Shown one piece after another: positions 1 through 6,546 of a DNA stretch of 17,401 nt. Below the pieces are notes generated by a model, which saw only the letters and a program-made list of their open reading frames with translations, was not told the origin of the DNA and did not search any database. The position numbers and the translations under genes were made by a program. Positions within the stretch are counted from its first letter, which is position 1; the number at the start of each line of letters is the position of its first letter. The DNA comes from Acetobacteraceae bacterium. Its GTDB lineage: Bacteria; Pseudomonadota; Alphaproteobacteria; Acetobacterales; Acetobacteraceae. Where the stretch lies: positions 1 through 17,401 of the forward strand of contig CANFIE010000033.1 in assembly GCA_947446625.1 (NCBI GenBank). Reading direction: 5' to 3'.

Positions 1-142
1 AGGGGCGGCTTGGGGTGTAGCGGGGTTGCATCGGGGGGGGGCGCCTGCAGGGGGGCGGGATTTGTACTAGGAATAAAAGCCTTTTGCAAGAAAATGAGCT
101 TGGGCCTTGCCGGCGCGGGGCTGTGGGTGGATGCAGGCGGGC
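1..142. other. 5' flank of window, no supported gene
   Basis: This short GC-rich stretch lies upstream of the MFS gene. One plus frame stays open until a stop at about 69-71 and could be the tail of an upstream gene, but 20-odd codons of low-complexity Gly/Ala/Arg sequence cannot be identified. I see no convincing promoter or terminator. Confidence 0.4.
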
Positions 143-1267
143 ATGACCCTGTTGAAAGCTTTTTGGCCCACCACCCTGGCGGCCGCCTGCGCGCCGTTTT
201 GTGGCATTGGGCTGGCGCGATTTGGCTATGTGCCGCTGTTTCCGGCGCTGGTGGCGGCGGGCTGGGTGGATGGTGCCGGGGCCGGCATGCTGGGGGCCGC
301 GAATATGAGCGGCTACCTGATTGGCGTGCTGGGGGCGCGGGCGCTAGCCGGGCGGATTGGCACGGCGCGGACCTTGGACCTTGGCATGGCGCTGGTGGCG
401 CTGAGCTTTGCGCTGTGCGGGGTGAATGGCGGGCTGTGGTGGCTGATGCCCTGGCGGCTGCTGGCCGGGGTGGCGGGCGGCTTGCTGATGGGGCTGGCCG
501 GGCCGGCGACCCAGGCCAGCGTGGCGCCGGAGCGGCGCGGCCTGGCCGGCGGCGTGGTGATTGGCGGTGTGGGCGCCGGGGTGGCGACCGCCGCCGTGCT
601 GGTGCCGCTGCTGGTGGGCCAGGGCGTTGCCTGGGCCTGGTATGGGCTGGCGGCGCTGGTGCTGGGGCTGTGGGGCTTTGCCCATGTGCGCTGGCCGGGG
701 GCGCCGGTGGCGGAGGCTGGGCAGGCCAGGCCTCGGGTGGGGCTGATGGTGCTGGCCTATGGGCTTTCCGGCGGCGGGTTGGTGCCGCCGATGATCTACA
801 TGGCGGATTTGGCGGTGCGCGGGCGCGGGCTGCCGCTGGCCTGGGCTTCCGGCGTGTGGCTGCTGTTTGGCCTGGGCGGGCTGGCAGGCACGCTGAGCAG
901 CGGCACCGCGGCGGACAGGCTGGGCGGGGCGCGGAGTTATCGGTTGTGGCTGGCCTTGCAGGTGGTGGCGCTGGCGCTGTGCCTGCCGGGGGCGGTGTGG
1001 CTGCTGGTGCCGGCGGCGGTGCTGAGCGGCTTTGCCGCCATGGGGGTGACGGCGGTGGTGCTGGCCCTGGCGCGGGAGCGGGCCGGGGCGGCGGCCGGGG
1101 CGGTATGGGCGCGGACCACGGCCTGCTTCGCGGTGATTCAGGCGGTGGTGGCCTTTGGGTTGGCCGAGCTGTTTGCGCGGAGTGGCGAGAGCCATTTGGC
1201 GGTGTTTGCCGTGGGCCTGGTGCTGAGCCTGGCGGCGCTGGCGGTGAACCTGGCGGACCGGAAATAG
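143..1267 (+). CDS. YbfB/YjiJ-type MFS transporter
   Basis: Predicted inner-membrane major facilitator protein of about 374 residues, almost entirely hydrophobic and consistent with 12 membrane segments. The N-terminal segment contains GIGLARFGYVPLFPAL, which resembles the start of the YbfB/YjiJ-like MFS family (Pfam MFS_4). A short charged loop in the middle (around APVAEAGQARPR) separates the two six-helix halves, and the second half has the MFS-like loop GTAADRLGGAR. The substrate is not predictable. Start choice is uncertain: ATG at 143 gives a sensible N-terminus (MTLLKAFWPTT). An in-frame ATG at 131 and a TTG at 107 are alternatives, and none has a strong Shine-Dalgarno. It is followed 35 bp later by a porin gene on the same strand, suggesting co-transcription and a joint uptake role (inference). 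A second plus frame is open across the whole gene, but it is a GC-composition shadow. Confidence 0.85.
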   Translation: MTLLKAFWPTTLAAACAPFCGIGLARFGYVPLFPALVAAGWVDGAGAGMLGAANMSGYLIGVLGARALAGRIGTARTLDLGMALVALSFALCGVNGGLWWLMPWRLLAGVAGGLLMGLAGPATQASVAPERRGLAGGVVIGGVGAGVATAAVLVPLLVGQGVAWAWYGLAALVLGLWGFAHVRWPGAPVAEAGQARPRVGLMVLAYGLSGGGLVPPMIYMADLAVRGRGLPLAWASGVWLLFGLGGLAGTLSSGTAADRLGGARSYRLWLALQVVALALCLPGAVWLLVPAAVLSGFAAMGVTAVVLALARERAGAAAGAVWARTTACFAVIQAVVAFGLAELFARSGESHLAVFAVGLVLSLAALAVNLADRK

Positions 1268-1302
1268 CTTGCCAGGGCGGCCGGGGCTGGGTAACTCCGG
1301 TT

Positions 1303-2742
1303 ATGTTATTGAAAATGCTTGCAAAAATATCGTCAGCTGTTCATCTAAACAGCTATGCAGTTGTGCTGCTTCTGGCGCTGGCGGGGCCGGCCTGGGGGCA
1401 GCTGGGCGGCGGGCGCGGCGCGGGGCTGCCGCTGGGTGAGCCGGGGGCGGCGCTGTTTCCGGCGCTGGATGCGCTGCAACGCCAGGGCGAGGCCGAGGGC
1501 TGGCTGGTGCATGGGCAGAGCACCTTCGTGGAGCAGGGCCATGCGGCGTTTCATTCGCCCTACAGGGGGGCGAACAGCATGCAGCCCCGGGCGATGCAGC
1601 GGAACACCTTCTCGGCCGACCTGATTTTGGGCCGGCGCCTGTGGGAGGGGGCGGAGCTGGTGGTGAACCCGCAGGTGATCCGCGGCTTTGGGTTGAGCGG
1701 CACGCGCGGCGCGGCGGCGTTTCCCAATGGCGAGGCGTTTCGGGTGGGCAGCGAGGTGCCGGCGGCCTTCGTGCCACGGGTGTTCATGCGGCAGACCATT
1801 GGGCTGGGTGGCGGCGTGGTGGCGCAGGATGCTGATCCGCTGCGCTTTGCCGGCAGCGTGGATGCGCGGCGGATTACTGTGACGGCGGGCAAGTTCGCGG
1901 TGTTCGACGTGTTTGACGACAACCGCTACGCGCATGACCCGCGTGGGCAGTTCCTCAACTGGGCGTTTGTGAGCGCCGGGGCGTTTGACTGGGTGAATGA
2001 CGCCAAGGGCTTCACCAACGGGTTGGCGGTGGAGTTGGACGTGCCGGGCTGGGGCCTGCGGGCGGGTGGGTTTCAGGTGGCGCGGCGAATCAACTCGCTG
2101 TCGCTGGACCCGCAGCCGGGGCGCGGGCACCAGCTGGTGGTGCAGGCGGATCGGTTCTTCGAGATTGCGGGCCGGGCTGGGGCGGTGCGGCTGATTGGCG
2201 GGTATTCGCGCACGCGCTCCAGCCAGTGGGATGCGCTGGTGGCGGGGGATATCGAGGCGACGCTGCTGCAGCCGGAGGGGCGCTATGCCGCCAAGCGCAT
2301 GGCGGCGCTGAACCTGGAGCAGGAATTGGCGGCGGGGGTGGGGGTGTTCGCCCGGCTTTCATGGAATGACGGGCGGACGCAGCAGTGGATGTACACCGAG
2401 ATGGACCGGGCGGCCTCGGCCGGGTTGGTGCTGGATGGGGCGCTGTGGGGGCGCGGGCTGGCGGATTTGCACAGCGGCGGCGACACGGTGGGGCTGGCGG
2501 CGAATCTGGCGGGGATTTCGGCGCCGCATCAGCGGTTTCTGGCGGCGGGCGGGACCGGGTTCATCACTGGCGATGGCCGGCTGCGCTACCGGCATGAGCT
2601 GGCGGTGGAGGCGTATTACGACCGGCATATCAGCTACGGGCTTCACGCCGCGTTGAATGCGCAGGTTATTGCCAATCCGGCATATAATGGCGATCGTGGG
2701 CCCATTGCATTGCTGGGGCTGCGGTTGCGCAGCGCGTTTTGA
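1303..2742 (+). CDS. OprB-family carbohydrate-type outer-membrane porin
   Basis: Predicted outer-membrane beta-barrel porin of 479 residues. The N-terminus is a Sec signal peptide: Lys4/Lys8, a hydrophobic run around residues 18-29, and likely cleavage near AWG|QL (about residue 32). The mature part alternates short amphipathic strands with turns and ends in Phe (LRLRSAF), the usual outer-membrane insertion signal. The stretch TVTAGKFAVFDVFDDNRYA followed by DPRGQFLNWAFVSAGAFDW is characteristic of the OprB family (PF04966), whose founding member takes up glucose and other sugars; the substrate here is unknown. ATG 1303 is preferred, and an in-frame ATG at 1315 would shorten the signal peptide. 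The frame stays open upstream to about position 10, but that part overlaps the MFS gene out of frame and is not protein. It probably forms an operon with the preceding transporter. Confidence 0.88.
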   Translation: MLLKMLAKISSAVHLNSYAVVLLLALAGPAWGQLGGGRGAGLPLGEPGAALFPALDALQRQGEAEGWLVHGQSTFVEQGHAAFHSPYRGANSMQPRAMQRNTFSADLILGRRLWEGAELVVNPQVIRGFGLSGTRGAAAFPNGEAFRVGSEVPAAFVPRVFMRQTIGLGGGVVAQDADPLRFAGSVDARRITVTAGKFAVFDVFDDNRYAHDPRGQFLNWAFVSAGAFDWVNDAKGFTNGLAVELDVPGWGLRAGGFQVARRINSLSLDPQPGRGHQLVVQADRFFEIAGRAGAVRLIGGYSRTRSSQWDALVAGDIEATLLQPEGRYAAKRMAALNLEQELAAGVGVFARLSWNDGRTQQWMYTEMDRAASAGLVLDGALWGRGLADLHSGGDTVGLAANLAGISAPHQRFLAAGGTGFITGDGRLRYRHELAVEAYYDRHISYGLHAALNAQVIANPAYNGDRGPIALLGLRLRSAF

Positions 2743-2895
2743 GGCCGGGCGGCGGCGGCGGATGAGCTGACTGATTGCTGCGACGCTCAACCGGCTTCAC
2801 GGCTTTGTGCAGCCCGCGGCAGGCTGGACAGCTGGTAGTAATTGCCGTAGCGGCTGGCATCATTGTAAATAGTAGCGGATTTGGGGCGCTGCGAA
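2743..2895. other. intergenic region between porin and hybrid kinase
   Basis: A 153-bp spacer that starts with a CGG-rich run and becomes more AT-rich towards the kinase start. No clear hairpin terminator follows the porin stop. A weak sigma70-like pair (TTGCCG at 2842-2847, TAAAT around 2866-2870) is too poor to call. Confidence 0.35.
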
Positions 2896-4863
2896 ATGTT
2901 TCAAGTGCCAGAGGTGATCCCACCGATTTCAGCGATGCTGGATTCTCTCGGCCTGGCAGCATGTATTTTTGACAAAGATGATCGAGTTTTATCTTGGAAT
3001 CACGCTTTTTTGCGATTTTTTCCGGAACATGACGGGCGGATGGAGGCCGGCGAACACTACAGCCAGAACCTACGCCGGTTTTACCAGGGCCGGCTGGATG
3101 CGGATGAGATGCCGCATATCGAGCGTTATGTTGCCGATGGTGTGGCACGGCACCAGCAGCAGACCGTGCCCTATGAGTTCCGGCATTATGGCCGCTGGTT
3201 GCGGGTAGCCTCGCTGCCCCTGCCCGGGGTGGGGCGGATGCGGATTTGGAAGCGCGTTGTGCCGCCGCAGGATGGCGAGGTGCTGGCCCGGCAGATGGCG
3301 AGGGGTGGCAAGGAAACCGCCATTGCCGGTATTGATGACCTGGCCGACGGGCTGATGGTGCGCGATGCCAGCGGGCATATTCGGCTGGTGAACCAGTTGT
3401 TTGGCCAGATGTATGGCCTGGCCTCGGAAGCCATGGCGGTGGGGCAGAGCTTCCCCGAGGTGCTGGCGCAGTTGTGGGATGGCCAGCCGGGCGCCGAGGA
3501 GGCGCTGCTGGCCTGGCGCGACAATGCGAAGTTTGCCGGGGCGCCGTTTGAACTGCCGCTGCCCGGGGACCGTTGGACCCGGGTGAGCGAGCATCGGGCG
3601 CTGGATGGCAGCGCGATAAGCACCCATGTGGACATAACTCATCTACGCCGACTGCAACGCGCCAGCGCCGAGGCGCAGGCCAAGGCCGAGGCGCTGGCGG
3701 CCAGCCTGCGGGCCGAGATTGAGGAGCGCGAGCGGGCCGAGGCGGCGCTGCGCCAGGCCCAGCGGGTGGAAGCGGTGGGGCAACTGACCGCCGGGGTGGC
3801 GCATGACTTCAACAACCTGTTCGGGGTGATTTCGGCCAACCTGGAATTGCTGGCGCCGGCCGAGACCGACCCGGCGCGGCAGCGGCGGCTGGCGGTGATG
3901 CAGGCGGCGCTGGCCCGCGGCGCGGCGCTGACCAGCCAGTTGCAGGCCTTTGCCCGTAGCCAGCCGCTGCAGCCCCAGGCGGTGCCCTTGGGCGCACTGG
4001 TGGCGGCCATGCTGCCCTTGCTGCGCAGCGCCTGTGGCGGCGGCGTGGAGATAGTGCTGGACCTGCCCGAAAGCCTGCCGGCCGCGCTGGTGGACCGCAC
4101 CCAGCTGGAAATGGTGATTCTGAACCTGACGCTGAATGCCCGGGATGCCATGCCCGCGGGCGGGCGGTTGATGGTGGCGGGCGGGGTGCAGCGGCTGGCA
4201 CCGAGCGATGCGCCGGAAGCGCCCGAGGCCGGCGAGTATGTGGTGCTGCGGCTGAGCGATACCGGCACCGGCATGAGCGAGGCTGTGCTGGCGCGGGCGG
4301 TGGAGCCGTTCTTTACCACCAAGGGGCCGGGCAAGGGTTCTGGCCTGGGGTTGAGCCAGGCCTATGGCGTGGCCCGGCAGTCTGGCGGCGCGGTGCGGAT
4401 TACCAGCCGCGAGGGCCAGGGCACCACGGTGAGCGTGCTGCTGCCGGCGGTGCCTCGGCCCGCGGCCAGCCAGCCAGTGGTGCCGGCGGCCAGCCCCGGC
4501 GGCAAGCTGCGCGTGCTGCTGGTGGATGACGAGGACATGCTGCTGGAAGCCATGTCGGATATTCTGGACATGCTGGGCCATGCCGTGACCGCCATGCCGG
4601 GTGGGCAGGCGGCGCAGCAGGCGCTGGCCGATGGGCTGGTGGTGGACATGCTGGTGACCGATGTGCGCATGCCCGGGCTGGATGGGCCGGCATTGGCGAC
4701 CTGGGCGCGGGCGCGGCAGCCGGGCCTGCCAGTGCTGTTCGTTTCCGGTTATGCCGCGCCGGAGGCATTGCAGGCCATGGTGCCGGGCAGCCGGCTGCTG
4801 ACCAAGCCGTGTTCGGTGCAGGATTTGAAGGCGGCGATGGCCGCCGTGCTGACCGTGGGCTGA
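2896..4863 (+). CDS. PAS-HisKA-HATPase-REC hybrid sensor histidine kinase
   Basis: Predicted cytosolic hybrid sensor kinase of 655 residues with no evident membrane segment. An N-terminal PAS-like region (about residues 10-100, with CIFDKDDRVLSWNHAFLRFF) is followed by a second PAS_7-like region (about 145-250, with GLMVRDASGHIRLVNQLFG). A coiled-coil linker (about 255-290) leads to the H-box TAGVAHDFNN with phospho-acceptor His303. The HATPase has N-box Asn410/Asn414, the G1 box SDTGTGM, the F-box PFFTTK and the G2 box GKGSGLGL. The C-terminal receiver (about 538-655) has the acidic pair Asp544/Asp545, phospho-acceptor Asp589 in TDVRMPG and Lys637, so both phosphotransfer sites look intact. 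There is no output domain, so signalling must pass to a partner (HPt or response regulator) not in this window. ATG 2896 with GGGGCG just upstream is preferred; an upstream in-frame TTG at 2881 is possible. The signal sensed is unknown, and a link to the neighbouring porin or catabolic genes is speculative. Confidence 0.93.
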   Translation: MFQVPEVIPPISAMLDSLGLAACIFDKDDRVLSWNHAFLRFFPEHDGRMEAGEHYSQNLRRFYQGRLDADEMPHIERYVADGVARHQQQTVPYEFRHYGRWLRVASLPLPGVGRMRIWKRVVPPQDGEVLARQMARGGKETAIAGIDDLADGLMVRDASGHIRLVNQLFGQMYGLASEAMAVGQSFPEVLAQLWDGQPGAEEALLAWRDNAKFAGAPFELPLPGDRWTRVSEHRALDGSAISTHVDITHLRRLQRASAEAQAKAEALAASLRAEIEERERAEAALRQAQRVEAVGQLTAGVAHDFNNLFGVISANLELLAPAETDPARQRRLAVMQAALARGAALTSQLQAFARSQPLQPQAVPLGALVAAMLPLLRSACGGGVEIVLDLPESLPAALVDRTQLEMVILNLTLNARDAMPAGGRLMVAGGVQRLAPSDAPEAPEAGEYVVLRLSDTGTGMSEAVLARAVEPFFTTKGPGKGSGLGLSQAYGVARQSGGAVRITSREGQGTTVSVLLPAVPRPAASQPVVPAASPGGKLRVLLVDDEDMLLEAMSDILDMLGHAVTAMPGGQAAQQALADGLVVDMLVTDVRMPGLDGPALATWARARQPGLPVLFVSGYAAPEALQAMVPGSRLLTKPCSVQDLKAAMAAVLTVG

Positions 4864-4896
4864 GGCGCCGCGCCGGTTGGCGTTGTTGTCTGCCCT

Positions 4897-4998
4897 TAGA
4901 GCGTGATTCGCACTGACGGGCGCATAGTGCTCTATAACCATTTGAGATTAGGACAAGAAATCCATTCTGATGATTCCATCAGAACGGATATTGCTCTA
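4897..4998. repeat. tandem palindromic repeat unit, copy 1
   Basis: A 102-bp unit starting TAGAGC and ending GCTCTA. Its first part (4897-4936) is bounded by TAGAGC and GCTCTA but is poorly paired inside. Its second part carries the perfect core TTCTGATG (4965-4972), loop ATTC, CATCAGAA (4977-4984). Compared with copy 2 it has several substitutions that reduce outer pairing, so it looks like the more decayed copy. Confidence 0.85.
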
Positions 4999-5100
4999 GA
5001 GCACTATGCGCCCTGACGGGCGCATTTCGTGCTCTATAACTATTTGAAACTAGAGCAAGAAATCCGTTCTGATGATTCCATCAGAACGGATATTGCTCTA
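4997..5100. repeat. tandem palindromic repeat unit, copy 2
   Basis: A 104-bp unit that shares its first two bases with the end of copy 1 (junction GCTCTAGAGC). It contains two hairpins. Hairpin A (4997-5036) pairs TAGAGCAC with GTGCTCTA and TGCGCCC with GGGCGCA around a TGAC loop. Hairpin B (5051-5100) has arms 5051-5074 and 5079-5100 around loop ATTC, nearly perfect except for a small internal bulge. This is the organisation of a REP/MITE-like intergenic element. It could fold in RNA and act as a bidirectional terminator or 3'-end stabiliser, which is inference. Confidence 0.87.
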
Positions 5101-5143
5101 GTCGCCGGGCTTGGCTTCGCGGCACTGGCCGCGGCGGCCGCTC

Positions 5144-5166
5144 GGCACCAGCCAGAGACTGGTGCC
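5144..5166. repeat. short perfect hairpin downstream of the minus-strand operon
   Basis: GGCACCAG (5144-5151) and CTGGTGCC (5159-5166) form a perfect 8-bp stem with a 7-base loop. It lies 24 bp past the stop codon of the last gene of the minus-strand operon. No T-tract follows on either strand, so it is not a canonical intrinsic terminator, although it may mark the transcript's 3' end. Confidence 0.45.
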
Positions 5167-5189
5167 GTTGGTCTCGGGGGCCGTTGGTG

Positions 5190-5570
5190 TCAGGCGATTT
5201 TTTCCCAGACCAATTCGCGGCTGATGGCGGTGCCGCCACGCGCCAGCGGCGGCGGTGAGAGCACCAGGCGGGTGCCTTCCCACTTCACCTGGCGCACCTG
5301 GTCGGTGCCCATCAGCGGGGGCAGGGCGGCATCCACCTTGGTGATGAGGGTGGTGCCGTCAAACGTCCAGGCACCGCAGTAGCTGTTGTATTCGCGCGGC
5401 GCGCCGGGCGGCAGCTCGGTGGTGTTGTCCACCAGCACGGCCATCATGCGGCCGGGGGTGAATTGCACCAGGCCCTGGCCTGCAACGCCGAAGCGCGGAG
5501 CGACACGTTCGCCAGCCGGGTTGGTGGCGCGTTCCTCCACCAGCCGCCAAACGCCGAGAATGCTTTGCAT
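5190..5570 (-). CDS. small lipocalin-like domain protein
   Basis: A 126-residue protein without signal peptide or membrane segment. It begins MQSILGVWRLVEERATN, and the pattern of a short N-terminal 'G.W.L' strand followed by beta strands (GLVQFTPGRMMAVLV, YCGAWTFDGTTLITKVD, RLVLSPPP) fits the lipocalin-like family PF13924 (Lipocalin_5), whose members are usually about this size. The biochemical role of the family is poorly known; binding of a small ligand is likely but unproven. The start at 5570 is fixed by a good Shine-Dalgarno (AGGAGT at 5582-5577), which overlaps the stop codon of the upstream Bug gene, so the two are translationally linked. It is the last gene of the minus-strand catabolic operon. 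The open frame extends upstream of 5570, but that part overlaps the Bug gene and is not supported. Confidence 0.78.
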   Translation of the reverse strand: MQSILGVWRLVEERATNPAGERVAPRFGVAGQGLVQFTPGRMMAVLVDNTTELPPGAPREYNSYCGAWTFDGTTLITKVDAALPPLMGTDQVRQVKWEGTRLVLSPPPLARGGTAISRELVWEKIA

Positions 5571-5574
5571 GGGA

Positions 5575-6543
5575 CTACTCCTGCCTGATGCCGGCGGCGC
5601 GAACAACGCGCGCCCAGTTTTGCGTTTCCGCCGCGATGCGGGTGGCGAAGGCGTCGGGGCCTTCATCCATGGGGTCCAGCCCAGCGGCGAGGATTTTTTG
5701 TTGGGTGGCGGGTTCCTGCAGCACGGCGCGCATGCTGGCATGCAGGGTGGTGAGGATGGCGGGCGGCAGGTTGGCGGGGCCGAGCCAGCCATACCAGGAG
5801 CCGGCCTGGACGCCGGGGTAGCCGAGTTCGGTGGTGGTGGGCAGTTCCGGCAGCTCGCGCCAGCGCTGGGCGTGGGCCACCGTGATGCCGCGCATCTGGC
5901 CCGAACGGATCATGGGTGTGGCGACGGTGGAGTTGAGGAAGCCGCCATTGACCTGGCCGGAGACCACCGAGGCCTGGGCCGGGGCGGCGCCGTTGAAGGG
6001 CACGTGGGTCAGCTCGATACCCGCTTCCAGCGCGAACAGGGCGGTGGCGAGGTGGCTGGCATTGCCGACACCGGCCGAGGACATGGTGAGGCCGCCGGGG
6101 CGGGCTCGGGCGGCGGCGATGAAATCGGCCAGGCTGTGGATGGGGAGCGCGGGGTTCACCACCAGCACCATGGGGTGGAAGGCGGCGTTGATGATGGGGG
6201 TGAAATCCCGCACCGGGTCGAAGGGCAGGCGGGTGATGAGCGCCGGGTTCATGACATGCGCGGTGGCGGCAAGCAGCACGCTGTAGCCATCGGGCGCGGC
6301 GCGGGCGACGATTTCGGTGCCGATGGCGCTGCCGGCGCCGGGGCGGTTTTCCACCACCACGGACTGGCCCCAGCGGCGGAACAGGCCTTCGGCCAGGACG
6401 CGGCTGATGATGTCCGACGGGCCACCGGGCGCGTAGGGCACCACGATGCGGACCTGGCGGTTGGGGAAGGGGGCCTGCGCCCGCGCCCCGAAGGGCGCGA
6501 GCGCGAGCGTGCCGAGCAGGGCGCGGCGGTTGGGGGTGAACAC
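5575..6543 (-). CDS. Bug-family (TctC-like) periplasmic solute-binding protein 2
   Basis: A 322-residue periplasmic binding protein of the Bug family (PF03401, tripartite tricarboxylate transporter receptor component), full length for the family. The N-terminus is a signal peptide with a twin-arginine-like NRRALLG followed by a hydrophobic stretch, probably cut after ARA or AQA (about residues 22-24). Family hallmarks are RIVVPYAPGGPSD after the signal, VVVENRPGAGSAIG near residue 65, and AAPDGYSVLL. Bug proteins bind small carboxylates or related polar solutes and present them to TctA/TctB, but no membrane subunit is encoded in the window. The start is GTG at 6543, three bases after the stop of the ThDP enzyme. 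No clear Shine-Dalgarno is seen, so coupled translation is likely. A second, divergent Bug gene lies on the other side of the ThDP gene. Confidence 0.93.
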   Translation of the reverse strand: MFTPNRRALLGTLALAPFGARAQAPFPNRQVRIVVPYAPGGPSDIISRVLAEGLFRRWGQSVVVENRPGAGSAIGTEIVARAAPDGYSVLLAATAHVMNPALITRLPFDPVRDFTPIINAAFHPMVLVVNPALPIHSLADFIAAARARPGGLTMSSAGVGNASHLATALFALEAGIELTHVPFNGAAPAQASVVSGQVNGGFLNSTVATPMIRSGQMRGITVAHAQRWRELPELPTTTELGYPGVQAGSWYGWLGPANLPPAILTTLHASMRAVLQEPATQQKILAAGLDPMDEGPDAFATRIAAETQNWARVVRAAGIRQE

Positions 6544-6546
6544 GGG

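Larger units (their letters stand above)
4864..5189. other. convergent intergenic region with palindromic repeats
   Basis: This 326-bp region lies between the plus-strand kinase and the minus-strand lipocalin-like gene, so both transcripts end into it. It holds two tandem palindromic repeat units (4897-5100), visibly richer in A+T than the surroundings, and a separate hairpin at 5144-5166. Small open frames across it contain the repeat and have no recognisable protein features. No coding gene is supported. Confidence 0.7.

Noticed and set aside
10..2742. A single 910-codon open frame covering both the MFS gene and the porin
   Set aside because: Up to about 1302 it is a Gly/Ala/Arg-rich low-complexity shadow of the MFS gene in another frame. 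Only the part from ATG 1303 encodes the porin with its signal peptide, so this is not a fusion protein.
2842..2870. Possible sigma70-like promoter before the hybrid kinase (TTGCCG with a TAAAT-containing -10)
   Set aside because: The -10 match is poor at any acceptable spacer length, and similar matches are expected by chance in this more AT-rich spacer.
5144..5166. Intrinsic terminator for the minus-strand operon
   Set aside because: The stem is perfect but no T-tract follows on the minus strand. It is listed only as a hairpin, not as a terminator.
5029..5382. Small plus-strand open frame across the palindromic repeat
   Set aside because: It translates the repeat and then the antisense of the lipocalin-like gene, with no ribosome-binding site or recognisable protein feature.
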